64,000 nucleotides of DNA, from contig NZ_CP150207.1 of the NCBI RefSeq assembly GCF_037969765.1, positions 5,215,501 to 5,279,500 on the forward strand. The letters run 5' to 3'. Position numbers and translations under genes: made by a program. This document shows, piece after piece, positions 52,488 through 61,154 of the stretch; the stretch's first letter is position 1; the number at the start of each line of letters is the position of its first letter. Under the pieces are notes generated by a model that was not told the origin of the DNA, did not search any database, and saw nothing but the letters and a program-made list of their open reading frames with translations. This stretch comes from Paenibacillus sp. FSL W8-0186 (lineage in GTDB: Bacteria > Bacillota > Bacilli > Paenibacillales > Paenibacillaceae).

Positions 52488-53430
52488 ATGTCTTTCTCCT
52501 CATTAGCAAGTACAGGAAAACGCCGCTGCCGATAACGCCCACGGTCAGACCGATGGGAACCTCATACGGGTAAATAATGACCCTTCCCAGAATATCGCAC
52601 GCCAGAACGAATACAGCTCCTAGCAGCGCAGTACCCGACAGGTTCTTCTTCAGGTTGTCCCCTTGGAAGATCGTCACCAGGTTCGGCACGATGAGACCGA
52701 TGAAAGGAATCGAACCGACCGTCAGCACAACAACCGAGGTGACCAGCGCCACGATAAAGAGCCCTATATTGACGACCTGCTTATAATTCAGTCCAAGATT
52801 GACGGAGAACTCTTCGCCCATGCCCGCAACCGTAAATTTATTCGCATAAAAATAAGCCGCGGCTACAAGAGGGACGCTTATGTAAAGAAGCTCGTACCGT
52901 CCCTGCATGACCATGGAGAAATCGCCAAACAGCCATGCATTCATACTCTGAATCAGATCATACTTGTATGCGAAAAATGTCGTCGCCGAGCTGACAATTC
53001 CGCCGAACATCAACCCGACCAGCGGAATGAAGATCGAATCCTTGTATTTCACCTTGTCGAGTATTTTCATGAAAATGAGGGTGCCAAGCATCGCAAACAC
53101 GAAGGCAACAGCGATTTTGCCAAGCGGTCCCGCAGAAGAGAACAGAAGCATCGATACCATGATGCCGAACCCTGCGGAATCCATTGTTCCCGCCGTCGTA
53201 GGCGAGACGAATTTGTTGCGCGTCAGCTGCTGCATAATTAACCCGACGATGCTCATGCTTACCCCGGCGATAATAATGCTGATCAGTCTAGGAAACCGGC
53301 TAATCCGCATGATTTCCCACTGTTCCGGATCTAGGCGAAGCAAGTCCATCAATGAAGTTGTCTTGGCTCCGATCAAGAGCGAAACGACGGATAATACGAT
53401 TAGCGCTGTTATCAGATATGTCTTCTTCAT
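52477..53430 (-). CDS. yclN: ferric siderophore ABC transporter permease (YclN-like)
   Basis: A 317-residue FecCD-family permease. GMGEEFSVNLGLNYKQVVNIGLFIVALVTSVVVLTVGSIPFIGLIVPNLV is the ATPase-contact block. First gene of the operon, behind a sigma-A promoter covered by a Fur box. ATG 53430 with AAGGA upstream. It forms a heterodimeric channel with the YclO-like protein. Confidence 0.9.
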   Translation of the reverse strand: MKKTYLITALIVLSVVSLLIGAKTTSLMDLLRLDPEQWEIMRISRFPRLISIIIAGVSMSIVGLIMQQLTRNKFVSPTTAGTMDSAGFGIMVSMLLFSSAGPLGKIAVAFVFAMLGTLIFMKILDKVKYKDSIFIPLVGLMFGGIVSSATTFFAYKYDLIQSMNAWLFGDFSMVMQGRYELLYISVPLVAAAYFYANKFTVAGMGEEFSVNLGLNYKQVVNIGLFIVALVTSVVVLTVGSIPFIGLIVPNLVTIFQGDNLKKNLSGTALLGAVFVLACDILGRVIIYPYEVPIGLTVGVIGSGVFLYLLMRRKTYEH

Positions 53431-53496
53431 TTCAAGTCCTTAGTCTCGTCCCTCTGGCCAGAGGAACTTAATGTCATTGCCGGCAAGACCATTGTT

Positions 53497-53515
53497 AATA
53501 ATGATATTCATTATC
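53497..53515. promoter_or_regulatory. Fur box
   Basis: AATAATGATATTCATTATC matches the 19-bp Fur consensus GATAATGATAATCATTATC at 17 positions. It starts 12 bp downstream of the -10 box, over the expected transcription start, so iron-loaded Fur should repress yclNOPQ. Confidence 0.85.
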
Positions 53516-53526
53516 AATTAGTTTAA

Positions 53527-53556
53527 ATTATACATAGGCGCTTCCAGCCCTGTCAA
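53527..53556 (-). promoter_or_regulatory. sigma-A promoter of yclNOPQ
   Basis: Perfect TTGACA (53556-53551) and TATAAT (53532-53527) with 18-bp spacing on the minus strand. Confidence 0.85.
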
Positions 53557-53722
53557 CCATTTAAATTTTGAAACTTCATGCAGGACAAGGTCTGAAGCGG
53601 ATTCTTAACGTTCCTGCAGGCTGCTCTGCCGCCGCTTTCCAGTTTTTCTTCTCCTGCCTGAACTCACCATATTGCATAAAAATACATACCATTCTCAATT
53701 GCATTCTCAGATACAATGGCAG

Positions 53723-53773
53723 AAAAAAAGCTTGCAGGCTACGTCCTCTGCTTCAAAGGACGAACCTGCAAGC
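53723..53773 (-). terminator. rho-independent terminator of the oxidoreductase gene
   Basis: On the minus strand GCTTGCAGG / CCTGCAAGC with an inner CGTCC/GGACG helix, followed by seven T. Confidence 0.85.
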
Positions 53774-53826
53774 TGCCTTACGATTAAAAGCGGGCTCTAG
53801 CTCTAAGATGATAGGACTTGCCCTTC

Positions 53827-54831
53827 CTATTTCAAACTGATCCGGCGATGCTCACGCGCCGATGCCAGCGCCGCTTCCAGGACCCGCATGCCTTGAACAG
53901 CATCCTCGGGTGTAAAGCGCTGCGGCTGTATCCCAAATACAGCCTTGGCCAGGTCATCGACTTCCCAGGTGTAAGGGTCGGCCTTGTCCTCGCGGCCTTC
54001 CACCCGGCTTTCGCCCCGGATCGTCACCGTATACGAAGCATCCTCCTCATCTCCGACCGTAAAAGCATGCGGGATGTCAATGCGCCCTTCGCTGCCCACA
54101 ATTTCCAGCAGCTGGCGATGCTCCGTCCACATCCCGCAATCAAAGGTCAGCGCCAGGCCATCGGCAAATTCCAAGATGCCCGCAGCCATCATATCCACAC
54201 CATAATGCTTATCGGAAAATTGCCCATGCACGGTTACCGCTTCGGGCTCCTGGCCAAGAATAAAGCGCGCCGCGCTGATGGGATAGCAGCCCACATCGTA
54301 GATTGAGCCCCCGCCCCATTCCGGCCGCAGCCGGATATTGTCCAGATCCTCAGCGTTGTTGTAGGTAAACGAGCCGCGGATTAACCGAAGCTGCCCTAGC
54401 TCGCCGCTCGCAATAATTTCCTTGATCCGATGCCAGCGCGGATGGTGACGATACATGAAGGCTTCGGCCAGAACAACGCCCTTCTGTTTGGCGACGGCCG
54501 CCATCTCGGCCGCCTCCGCGCTGTCCATCGCTATCGGCTTCTCGCACAGCACATGCTTGCCTGCCTCCATGGCGCGGATCGCCCATTCTTTATGTAAATG
54601 ATTAGGAAGCGGGATGTACACGGCCTCAATACTTTTATCCTCAATCAGTTCCTCGTAACTGCCATAAGCCGTCGTTATGCCGAATTGCTCGGCTACCGAC
54701 TTGCTTTTCTCCAAATTCCGGCTCGCGATCGCAGCCAAAACACCGTACTCTGACTTCTGAATCGCCGGCATAACATCCTTTATAGCTATCCCTGCACATC
54801 CGAGTATTCCAAATCGAAGCTTCTTATCCAT
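53827..54831 (-). CDS. Gfo/Idh/MocA family oxidoreductase
   Basis: A 334-residue dehydrogenase. The Rossmann motif is FGILGCAGIAIKDVMPAI and the active-site motif KHVLCEKPIAMDSAEAAEM. GGSIYDVGCYPISAARFILGQEP is the conserved His-less variant block of D-xylose/1,5-anhydrofructose dehydrogenase-like members. It is monocistronic with its own terminator. The substrate is probably a sugar but undetermined. A weak cre-like TGTAAGCGCCTAAC (about 54850) precedes it. Confidence 0.85.
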   Translation of the reverse strand: MDKKLRFGILGCAGIAIKDVMPAIQKSEYGVLAAIASRNLEKSKSVAEQFGITTAYGSYEELIEDKSIEAVYIPLPNHLHKEWAIRAMEAGKHVLCEKPIAMDSAEAAEMAAVAKQKGVVLAEAFMYRHHPRWHRIKEIIASGELGQLRLIRGSFTYNNAEDLDNIRLRPEWGGGSIYDVGCYPISAARFILGQEPEAVTVHGQFSDKHYGVDMMAAGILEFADGLALTFDCGMWTEHRQLLEIVGSEGRIDIPHAFTVGDEEDASYTVTIRGESRVEGREDKADPYTWEVDDLAKAVFGIQPQRFTPEDAVQGMRVLEAALASAREHRRISLK

Positions 54832-55000
54832 AATCCTCTTCCCCTTTCTTGTAAGCGCCTAACTCTCTCCATTGTACAATCCCCTATACACAAGTACAAC
54901 GAGCAGCCAGGCAAATGCTCTCCCCCATCATGGGAATCCCCCTAATTGGACATAGTAATGAGGGCAGCATGACCTTGCAGCAAAGGAGGCTAAAGCCAGG

Positions 55001-55132
55001 ATGGACAATACGCATGAATTCGTGGAAAAACTGCATGACAAGCAGGAGAAGGATCGCCGCAACAAAGAGAACCGTGGCAAAGGCAATCCTGCGGGCCAAC
55101 TGCCTACCAAGCAGCACGGCACGCAAAAATAA
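55001..55132 (+). CDS. DUF4023-like small hydrophilic protein
   Basis: A 43-residue, highly charged protein: THEFVEKLHDKQEKDRRNKE followed by a RGKGNPAGQLPTKQH tail. The pattern (THEFVEKL, KGNP, LP-K) matches DUF4023, a family of ~40-residue Bacillota proteins of unknown role, possibly spore-associated. An AAAGGAGG lies 11 bases before ATG 55001. It is convergent with the next small gene, with a hairpin between. Confidence 0.65.
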   Translation: MDNTHEFVEKLHDKQEKDRRNKENRGKGNPAGQLPTKQHGTQK

Positions 55133-55143
55133 ACCGCAACAGG

Positions 55144-55187
55144 CTTAAGGGGCCTCTCCTCGGCAATTGCAGGAAGGGCCCCTTAAG
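55144..55187. terminator. hairpin between two convergent small genes
   Basis: Eleven-base stem CTTAAGGGGCC / GGCCCCTTAAG with a ~22-base loop. There is no T tract on either side, so termination is uncertain. Confidence 0.45.
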
Positions 55188-55222
55188 GACTGTCATGGTC
55201 TAGCCTATTTCAGCCTGACGGG

Positions 55223-55408
55223 CTACTGCCGCTTCTCGCTGGCAATATATTCATTCGGAACATCGCCGCCGTGCGTGTTGTGGTTCTTGAACTGGCTCAG
55301 GCGACCGTTCCCGCCCTCTCCGCCGTTGCCCATGGTCCGGTTCTGCCCATTGCTGCTGCCATTCCCTTTGGGCTTTTGAATTTCCAAATTGGGATCCGTC
55401 ATCATCAA
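55223..55408 (-). CDS. small Asn/Gly-rich hydrophilic protein, unknown
   Basis: A 61-residue protein with no hydrophobic segment, rich in Asn, Gly, Lys and Gln (GNGSSNGQNRTMGNGGEGGNG). AGGAGG six bases before ATG 55408 supports real translation. The composition is like that of small spore-coat or spore-matrix proteins, but no family was recognised. Confidence 0.55.
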   Translation of the reverse strand: MMMTDPNLEIQKPKGNGSSNGQNRTMGNGGEGGNGRLSQFKNHNTHGGDVPNEYIASEKRQ

Positions 55409-55521
55409 ACGCCTCCTATGCGAAATGTCTAATCGACTGAAGACTGAGATTGGAAACTAAAATCAGCTGTCTCCCGGTAGGGTTCGTCATTGAGGAACGT
55501 TTTATGCGTCGGGGCCGGGGA

Positions 55522-56250
55522 TTACTCCTTGATCGTCACTTTCACCGGCGAGTATTCGCCGATCACGGTCTGCCCATGCACAGACACGCTGCCTTCCGGC
55601 GTTAAGTCCTTCTCCGTCATGATGCCGAGCGCAATCGTAAATTTGTTGAATTTGACCGGAACATTCTTTTCCCTCCGGATCTCATTGCCGTTCACGAAAA
55701 AAATGACCTCGTCCTCGGCCCGGTTATACGTGATTTTATAGTTATTAAACTCCCGTGCCTTGAAGTCGGTATCCTCCTTGAACACACAGAAGAACCGCGT
55801 CTTATCACTCGGCGGCACCTCTACGCCGGGGAAAGGAAGCACCGCGTACACGCTGGCGTATTTATCGTTGCCGGCAAAGAAATCCAGTGCGGCCCCTGTC
55901 GTGAAATCCAGAAGGTTCAAGGACACGTAGCCGTCGTATAGGTCGCCCGGTACCGTATTCTGTGTACGCGCCCGGATATCCAGCTCGAAGCTGATCTCCC
56001 CGTTCTCCGGCACTGCAAACTCCTCGACCGAATAATACATGTGCTTGGCATTGTCCAATATTTGCACATGGTCATGACTCCGGCTAAGCGGGGCACGGAC
56101 ATATAGTATGCCATTGCGCACAATGACAACCGCGTCCGGCTCGCGGTATTCCCAGAACGTGCCGTCCGGCAGGGGGAACCCGCCGATTTTCCACACCTGT
56201 CCTTCATTCAGTATCGTATGAAAGTCGCCAATCACCCGTTGCTTGTCCAT
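55522..56250 (-). CDS. uncharacterised protein, DUF6081-like beta-sandwich
   Basis: A 242-residue soluble protein without signal peptide. Strand-rich segments (EISFELDIRARTQNTVPGDLYDGYVSLNLLDFTTGAALDFFAGNDKYASVYAV; FNNYKITYNRAEDEVIFFVNGNEIRREK) suggest a concanavalin-like fold, as in lectin or glycosidase-like domains. No catalytic residues are evident. The DUF6081 assignment is from memory and tentative. It lies 30 bp downstream of a MenA-like gene and may be co-transcribed. Confidence 0.6.
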   Translation of the reverse strand: MDKQRVIGDFHTILNEGQVWKIGGFPLPDGTFWEYREPDAVVIVRNGILYVRAPLSRSHDHVQILDNAKHMYYSVEEFAVPENGEISFELDIRARTQNTVPGDLYDGYVSLNLLDFTTGAALDFFAGNDKYASVYAVLPFPGVEVPPSDKTRFFCVFKEDTDFKAREFNNYKITYNRAEDEVIFFVNGNEIRREKNVPVKFNKFTIALGIMTEKDLTPEGSVSVHGQTVIGEYSPVKVTIKE

Positions 56251-56280
56251 TTGTATCGTCTCGCCTTCTTGATGTTCTGA

Positions 56281-57201
56281 TTATTGCAAAATCCCTTGCA
56301 GCAAAAGCGCCGCCATCATCACGATGCCGCAGCGCACGGAAGCCTGCAGTGAAGCCCCCATCAGCGGCAAATAGGCTGCCGGAGCGTTGTGCTCCTTCAA
56401 CCTTCCATAGACCCGGTAGAGCGGAATTGCTGTTAATATCCCAACCAGCGCATATACCGGCAGTATGCCCATTGCGATGCAAAGCAATAAACAAACATAA
56501 GCCAGGATGAGCAGCAGCTTGGAAAAACGCAGCGCCCGCTTCTCGCCCCACACGACGACCAGCGTATTTTTGCCTGCCTGCTTGTCCGCCTGCCAGTGCA
56601 GGAAATGATGATTGAACAATAGCAGCGTAGTCAACAGCCCGATCGGCAGCGACAATAGCGCAGAACGCAGACTCAAATCTCCAGTCTGTACATAATAAGA
56701 GCCCATAATGGGCAGGACGCCGAAGGACAGCAGGATGGCCACTTCACTTAATCCTTTGCCGCGGTATCCGAACTGAATCGGAGGCGCCACATAATAATAA
56801 GCGATCAGCCCGCCAAGGCCGCCGAATACAAGCACCGGCCAGCCGCTGTAGAGACTGAGCACGATGCCGCACAGCACCCCGAGTCCCAGCAAGGACCAGG
56901 TCAGCCGTGCAAAGGTCTTCTCGGACATCGTGCCTCCAGCCAGAAATCCGGAATTGGTGGAAATCACCTCCGGTGTATTTTTTGCCGCCGTATCCGCGCC
57001 GCTCCGGAAATCCCACAGATCATTAATCATGTTCGAGAACAGATGCGCCGCTCCCGCGCCGACCAGTGTGATGATGAAGAGTACCGGATGAAATTCCCCT
57101 TTCCATACATAAGCGCCCAGCGCTCCTAGAAAAACAGGAATAAGCATGACGGGAATGACCTGAAACCGGGATGCCTTTCTGAACAATGTCCATTTATTCA
57201 T
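56281..57201 (-). CDS. UbiA-family prenyltransferase (MenA-like)
   Basis: A 306-residue membrane prenyltransferase with about nine helices. The first Asp-rich motif is NMINDLWDFRSGADTAAKN, a variant of NDxxDxxxD; the second is QADKQAGKNTLVVVWG. Such enzymes attach a polyprenyl chain to an aromatic acceptor, for example dihydroxynaphthoate in menaquinone synthesis. A second, clearly different MenA-like gene is at 60207, so one may act on another acceptor. ATG 57201 is chosen because the upstream 16 residues are basic and not family-like; the ribosome site GAGG is six bases away. Confidence 0.8.
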   Translation of the reverse strand: MNKWTLFRKASRFQVIPVMLIPVFLGALGAYVWKGEFHPVLFIITLVGAGAAHLFSNMINDLWDFRSGADTAAKNTPEVISTNSGFLAGGTMSEKTFARLTWSLLGLGVLCGIVLSLYSGWPVLVFGGLGGLIAYYYVAPPIQFGYRGKGLSEVAILLSFGVLPIMGSYYVQTGDLSLRSALLSLPIGLLTTLLLFNHHFLHWQADKQAGKNTLVVVWGEKRALRFSKLLLILAYVCLLLCIAMGILPVYALVGILTAIPLYRVYGRLKEHNAPAAYLPLMGASLQASVRCGIVMMAALLLQGILQ

Positions 57202-57377
57202 CCTCCGCCTCACGCTCCTCCAGATAAAATGATAAATCAAACTGTACATATTGATTATACATGAACTATTTTGCTAGACCAAAGTCCAGTTTTTTTCTTC
57301 CCCAGAGACCGAAGATGGTGTTCAATTAATGTAGTATGCTTATCGTAAATTCAATACATATGCAAAGGAGATTCAAT

Positions 57378-57884
57378 ATGAATCGAATGTCTTGGCTTGG
57401 ACCGTTAATGATTTTAGCGGGCGTTTACTTGTTTTTCTTCCAAAAAGAAGCGATATCAATGGGCAGCCTGTTCGGCAATTTCTGGCCTACCCTGTTCGTC
57501 ATTCCGCTAGGCCTTTTCTTTCACTGGATGTACTTCTCCCTTACCGAGCGCCGCGGCGCAGGCCTGCTCATTCCCGGGGGCATTCTGTTTACGGTCGGTA
57601 TCGTCTGCCAGCTCTCTACTCTGTTCGACAGCTGGGGATACCTGTGGCCCGGGTTCATTCTCGCTCCGGCGGTTGGTCTATTTGAATTCTACTGGTTCGG
57701 AAACCGGAACAAATGGCTATTGATCCCCATCAACATCCTTGGGGTGATGTCTTTGCTCTTCTTTGCGGTCATTGCGTTCGGCACACTTTACAACCGTGTA
57801 GTATTCGGACAGCCCGTGCTTGCGGTTGCCTTGATCGCCATCGGCGCAGGAATCATGTTTGCCCCAAAAAGAAACAAATTTTAA
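57378..57884 (+). CDS. LiaI/LiaF-type transmembrane region protein (DUF5668-like)
   Basis: A 168-residue membrane protein with five to six helices in short hairpins (GPLMILAGVYLFFF, FWPTLFVIPLGLFF, LLIPGGILFTVGIV, YLWPGFILAPAVGLFEF). Alternating Gly/Pro turns resemble the N-terminal membrane region of LiaF and DUF5668 proteins. AAAGGAG precedes ATG 57378 by eight bases, so the longer frame from 57336 is not used. It lies directly upstream of the padR promoter. The function is unknown, possibly envelope stress related. Confidence 0.65.
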   Translation: MNRMSWLGPLMILAGVYLFFFQKEAISMGSLFGNFWPTLFVIPLGLFFHWMYFSLTERRGAGLLIPGGILFTVGIVCQLSTLFDSWGYLWPGFILAPAVGLFEFYWFGNRNKWLLIPINILGVMSLLFFAVIAFGTLYNRVVFGQPVLAVALIAIGAGIMFAPKRNKF

Positions 57885-57890
57885 AATGGT

Positions 57891-57920
57891 TTGACAACAG
57901 GTTAGTCTCCTCTATATAAT
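57891..57920 (+). promoter_or_regulatory. sigma-A promoter of padR
   Basis: Perfect TTGACA (57891-57896) and TATAAT (57915-57920), 18-bp spacing. Confidence 0.85.
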
Positions 57921-57930
57921 CAATTCAAAT

Positions 57931-57948
57931 ATATCCAACGTTGGATAT
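57931..57948. promoter_or_regulatory. PadR operator 1
   Basis: ATATCCAACGTTGGATAT, a perfect 18-bp palindrome ten bases after the -10 box, over the transcription start. A near-identical site lies in front of the ABC gene. Confidence 0.75.
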
Positions 57949-57985
57949 TCGATTCCATCTCTAGATCGCAAAGGATGATAATAAG

Positions 57986-58528
57986 GTGACTAACCTGATC
58001 TTGCTGGCCCTGCTGCGGGAACGGCCTATGCACGGCTACGAGCTCCAGCAGCTCATCCAAACGAGCCGTATGGATACCTGGACGAATTTGCTGTCAGGCT
58101 CAATTTACTACGCCCTCAACAAAATGGAACAGGACGGTCTCCTGCGTACGGAAGCGGAGGAACGGACGGGCGCGCGCTTGCGCAAAATATATGCGATTAC
58201 CGAAGCCGGAGAAGAAATGTTCCAACAGATGCTGCGCCAATCGCTGACCATAACCCCCCACTCCGTCAAATCCGATTTCTCCCTTGGCTTGTTATGGATC
58301 GAGCATCTGCCGCCGGAGGAGGCCCTCGGCCTGCTGCAGCAAAACTTGCGACAGCTGGAAGAGACACTCGACCTGTGGCGCGTCGGCAGAGAGATTAAAG
58401 GGCAATACGGCCTTTCGCCTATTGCCGAGGCCTCCTTTGACAACGCCATGGCGCTGCTGGAACTGGATATCCAATACGTGGAGCGCATTATCCGGCTTGT
58501 AGAACAAAGAAAGGCAGCAGATGCCTAG
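57986..58528 (+). CDS. PadR family transcriptional regulator
   Basis: A 180-residue PadR protein. Winged helix LILLALLRERPMHGYELQQLI, wing LLSGSIYYALNKMEQDGLLRTEAEERTGARLRKIYAITEAG, and a helical C-terminal dimer domain (PadR group 1, VirF-like). GTG start at 57986 with AAAGGA ten bases upstream. It probably represses both its own gene and the downstream transporter through the ATATCCAA-NN-TTGGATAT operators. The effector is unknown; PadR proteins near ABC-2 transporters often respond to antimicrobials. Confidence 0.9.
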   Translation: MTNLILLALLRERPMHGYELQQLIQTSRMDTWTNLLSGSIYYALNKMEQDGLLRTEAEERTGARLRKIYAITEAGEEMFQQMLRQSLTITPHSVKSDFSLGLLWIEHLPPEEALGLLQQNLRQLEETLDLWRVGREIKGQYGLSPIAEASFDNAMALLELDIQYVERIIRLVEQRKAADA

Positions 58529-58607
58529 CTGCCTGCAGCTGCATCGGCAAGAAGCCTGCTCACGGCACAATAAGTGTCCATGTTTTGCAGGCGATTTTTT
58601 CACCATA

Positions 58608-58625
58608 ATATCCAATGTTGGATAT
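58608..58625. promoter_or_regulatory. PadR operator 2
   Basis: ATATCCAATGTTGGATAT differs from operator 1 only in one central base. It lies 26 bp before the ABC ATPase start codon, separating padR from the transporter genes. Confidence 0.75.
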
Positions 58626-58650
58626 ATAACTTTGAGTAAAGGAAGTGGAT

Positions 58651-59376
58651 ATGTCGATGAACTACTTGATTCAAGCAGATGGACTGACCAAAGTGTATAA
58701 GAAAAGACTTGTTATCCAAAACATCAGCCTGACCATTTATCCCGGCGAAATCATCGGGATCATCGGGCCAAACGGAGCGGGCAAGTCGACGACGCTCGAT
58801 TTGCTGCTCGGGCTGCGACGCCCAGACCAAGGCACGGTGACATACGGGCATCCTGAGCTGGATCGCCAGATCGGTGTGCAGCTGCAGTCGACTCCGTTCT
58901 TCCCCGGCTACAGCGCCCTTGAAAATATGCGCCTATTCGCCGCCTTTTACGGTGTCAGGCTGAAAACAGACGCCATCATGGACCTTCTCGCTCAATGCGG
59001 CCTTGAGGAAGCTGCCAGAACCGATGCCTTCCGCCTGTCCGGCGGACAGCAGAAAAGGCTTGCCATTGCCATGACCCTTGTCCATGATCCCAGCCTCGTG
59101 TTTCTCGATGAGCCGACCGCTGCCCTCGATCCGCGGGCACGCCGAGAAATCAGGGAGCTTATTGCGCTGCTTGCAGAAAGCGGAACATCCGTCGTATTCA
59201 CCTCGCATGACATGGAGGAAGTATACAAGCTGGCTACGCGAATTGTGATGATCGACGGTGGTATTTTGCGGGCAGATGGACGCCCGGAGGATTTATTGAA
59301 AGAATATGGAGCTTCTGGTTTGGAGGAGCTATACGTCCAACTAACAGAACCCATCCGCAAGGAGGATTGGGCATGA
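58651..59376 (+). CDS. ABC-2 transporter ATP-binding protein
   Basis: A 241-residue ATPase: Walker A GPNGAGKST, Q-loop GVQLQSTPFFPGYSALENMRL, signature LSGGQQKRLAIA and Walker B LVFLDEPTAALDPRAR. It belongs to the drug-export CcmA-like class. ATG 58651 is preferred over the GTG at 58645 because AAAGGA is seven bases away. It overlaps the permease gene by four bases. Confidence 0.9.
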   Translation: MSMNYLIQADGLTKVYKKRLVIQNISLTIYPGEIIGIIGPNGAGKSTTLDLLLGLRRPDQGTVTYGHPELDRQIGVQLQSTPFFPGYSALENMRLFAAFYGVRLKTDAIMDLLAQCGLEEAARTDAFRLSGGQQKRLAIAMTLVHDPSLVFLDEPTAALDPRARREIRELIALLAESGTSVVFTSHDMEEVYKLATRIVMIDGGILRADGRPEDLLKEYGASGLEELYVQLTEPIRKEDWA

Positions 59377-60143
59377 TAACCGTATTTACAACAATGCTGC
59401 GGGGAATGCTGCGCGACATGCACACTTTGTTCTGGACGATCGCCTTTCCGGTTTTACTGCTGCTCGGCCTGGGCCTGTACTTTCAGCAGCCGGCCTATTC
59501 GGTCAAATTGCTCGGCGGCATACTGGCGATGAATGTGCTGTTCGGCGCGACGATGGTAACTGCCTTCAATGTAATGTCGCATCGCAATCGCGGCGTATAT
59601 AAGCTGCTGCGCGCCACCCCTTTCTCAACCTCTGCCTTTGTTGCCGCCATGACCGCTGCGAGAACCGCGCTATCCCTGATCGTCAGCGCTGTGACTATCG
59701 CTGCTGCAAGGCTGATTCTCGGTGTTAGCCTCAGCCCCTTGAGCCTGCTGCTTATGCTTGTCGTTCTGCTTATCGGAACCGTCTGTTTCACGGCGATCGG
59801 CTTCATCGCAGCCAATCTGTCCAGGGATGAGAGCAACGTCAACATGATCTCGAATCTGATCAGCTTCCCGATGCTGTTCACCAGCGAAGCCTTTTACAGC
59901 CTGCAGCAGGCTCCGGCATGGATTCAGATCTTCGGTTCGCTTCAGCCTTTTCACTATTTCGTCCAAGCGATGAATCTAGCCCTTGATCCAATAGGTTCAC
60001 TGCCGCAATTCGGCATCTCTATGCTGATCCTGGCCCTCTTCACTGTCATCTGCCTCGGAGCTGCCGTTCTGACCTTCCGCTGGGATAACGAAGCGCCAGC
60101 ACGCCGGAACTCGGCAGCAACAATGTCAGGCGACCCATCCTAG
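59373..60143 (+). CDS. ABC-2 transporter permease
   Basis: A 256-residue permease with six helices. FTSEAFYSLQQAPAWIQIFGSLQPFHYFVQAMNLAL is the conserved ABC-2 signature. ATG 59373 overlaps the ATPase stop (ATGA), preceded by AAGGAGG. With the ATPase it forms a PadR-controlled exporter. Confidence 0.88.
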   Translation: MITVFTTMLRGMLRDMHTLFWTIAFPVLLLLGLGLYFQQPAYSVKLLGGILAMNVLFGATMVTAFNVMSHRNRGVYKLLRATPFSTSAFVAAMTAARTALSLIVSAVTIAAARLILGVSLSPLSLLLMLVVLLIGTVCFTAIGFIAANLSRDESNVNMISNLISFPMLFTSEAFYSLQQAPAWIQIFGSLQPFHYFVQAMNLALDPIGSLPQFGISMLILALFTVICLGAAVLTFRWDNEAPARRNSAATMSGDPS

Positions 60144-60206
60144 CTTTGCAGGGCAAATAAACAGCATGCTAGTCTCTTCGCCGCCCGCGGTACTTACGCC
60201 TCTCCA

Positions 60207-61154
60207 CTACATCATCATGATCGCGGCAAGGCCGAGGGCGACGATGCGGGCGGCATTGGTCAGCATAAAGTTCTGCACCGACAGACCGAAAGTAAACTGC
60301 TTGGTCGGCTGATCGGTGAACCGTTTTATATTTTTGCGGACCGGCAGGAATGTGAAGAGCACAAATGCCACAATAACCGGATGGACTCGAAGCGCGCACA
60401 GCACGATCAGATCCAGATAGGCAGCGTAGTAGAGCATTTTGAACAGGATCATCGCATTCGGACGGCCGATGTAGACGGGAAGCGTGTACCGTTTGTTCTC
60501 GATATCATCCTCCATATCACAAATATTGTTCGCCAGCATAATGTTGGCAATGCCAAGAATCGCCGGGATGGACACGAAGAAGACCAATATAACCTCCACA
60601 AGCTGAACCTGCAGCACAGCAGTCCCTCCAGTCAGCGTTAAGGAAGCAAAGCGTTCTCCGGCATGAATGTAAGCCGAGATAAAGATGATGACAAACCCCA
60701 TGAACAGTCCCGAGAAAATTTCCCCTAGCGGCATGCGCGAAATGGGAATCGGGCCAAAGGAATACAGAATACCTACGGTAAATGACAAACCTCCGAGCAA
60801 AAGCAGCAGTAGTCCGACCTTCAGAAACAACAAGATGCCTGCGCCTACGGCCAGCATCAGCAGAATCGCGATGACCGCCACCACGGCCGACGGTTTGATG
60901 TTGTACTGTACAATCGCATTATGAACTTCATAGCCGTAGCCGTGCTTCTTGACCGCCTTGCGGTAATCGTAATAATTGTTGATCGCCGTCGTTGCCATAT
61001 CGAAGCTCAGCAGGGAAACCAGCATCAATCCGAAATGGGAGGCATTGAACTGCTGAAACCGGAACAAAGCATACACCGTGCCAAGCAAGAATGGAATCAT
61101 ACTGGCGGCTTTCGTTTGAATTTCCACCAGCTTCAAAAACTTTTGAATCGCCAT
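60207..61154 (-). CDS. UbiA-family prenyltransferase (MenA-like)
   Basis: A 315-residue membrane prenyltransferase with about nine helices. The first Asp-rich motif is AINNYYDYRKAVKKHGYG and the second NNICDMEDDIENKRYTLPVYIGR, with both metal-binding aspartate sets. A likely menaquinone-branch 1,4-dihydroxy-2-naphthoate polyprenyltransferase. No other men genes are nearby. It is divergent from the GGDEF-EAL gene across a ~245-bp gap. Confidence 0.8.
   Translation of the reverse strand: MAIQKFLKLVEIQTKAASMIPFLLGTVYALFRFQQFNASHFGLMLVSLLSFDMATTAINNYYDYRKAVKKHGYGYEVHNAIVQYNIKPSAVVAVIAILLMLAVGAGILLFLKVGLLLLLLGGLSFTVGILYSFGPIPISRMPLGEIFSGLFMGFVIIFISAYIHAGERFASLTLTGGTAVLQVQLVEVILVFFVSIPAILGIANIMLANNICDMEDDIENKRYTLPVYIGRPNAMILFKMLYYAAYLDLIVLCALRVHPVIVAFVLFTFLPVRKNIKRFTDQPTKQFTFGLSVQNFMLTNAARIVALGLAAIMMM

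Noticed and set aside
54845..54860. cre site before the oxidoreductase gene at 53827
   Set aside because: TGTAAGCGCCTAAC keeps only the core and misses several fixed positions, so it was not listed as a site.
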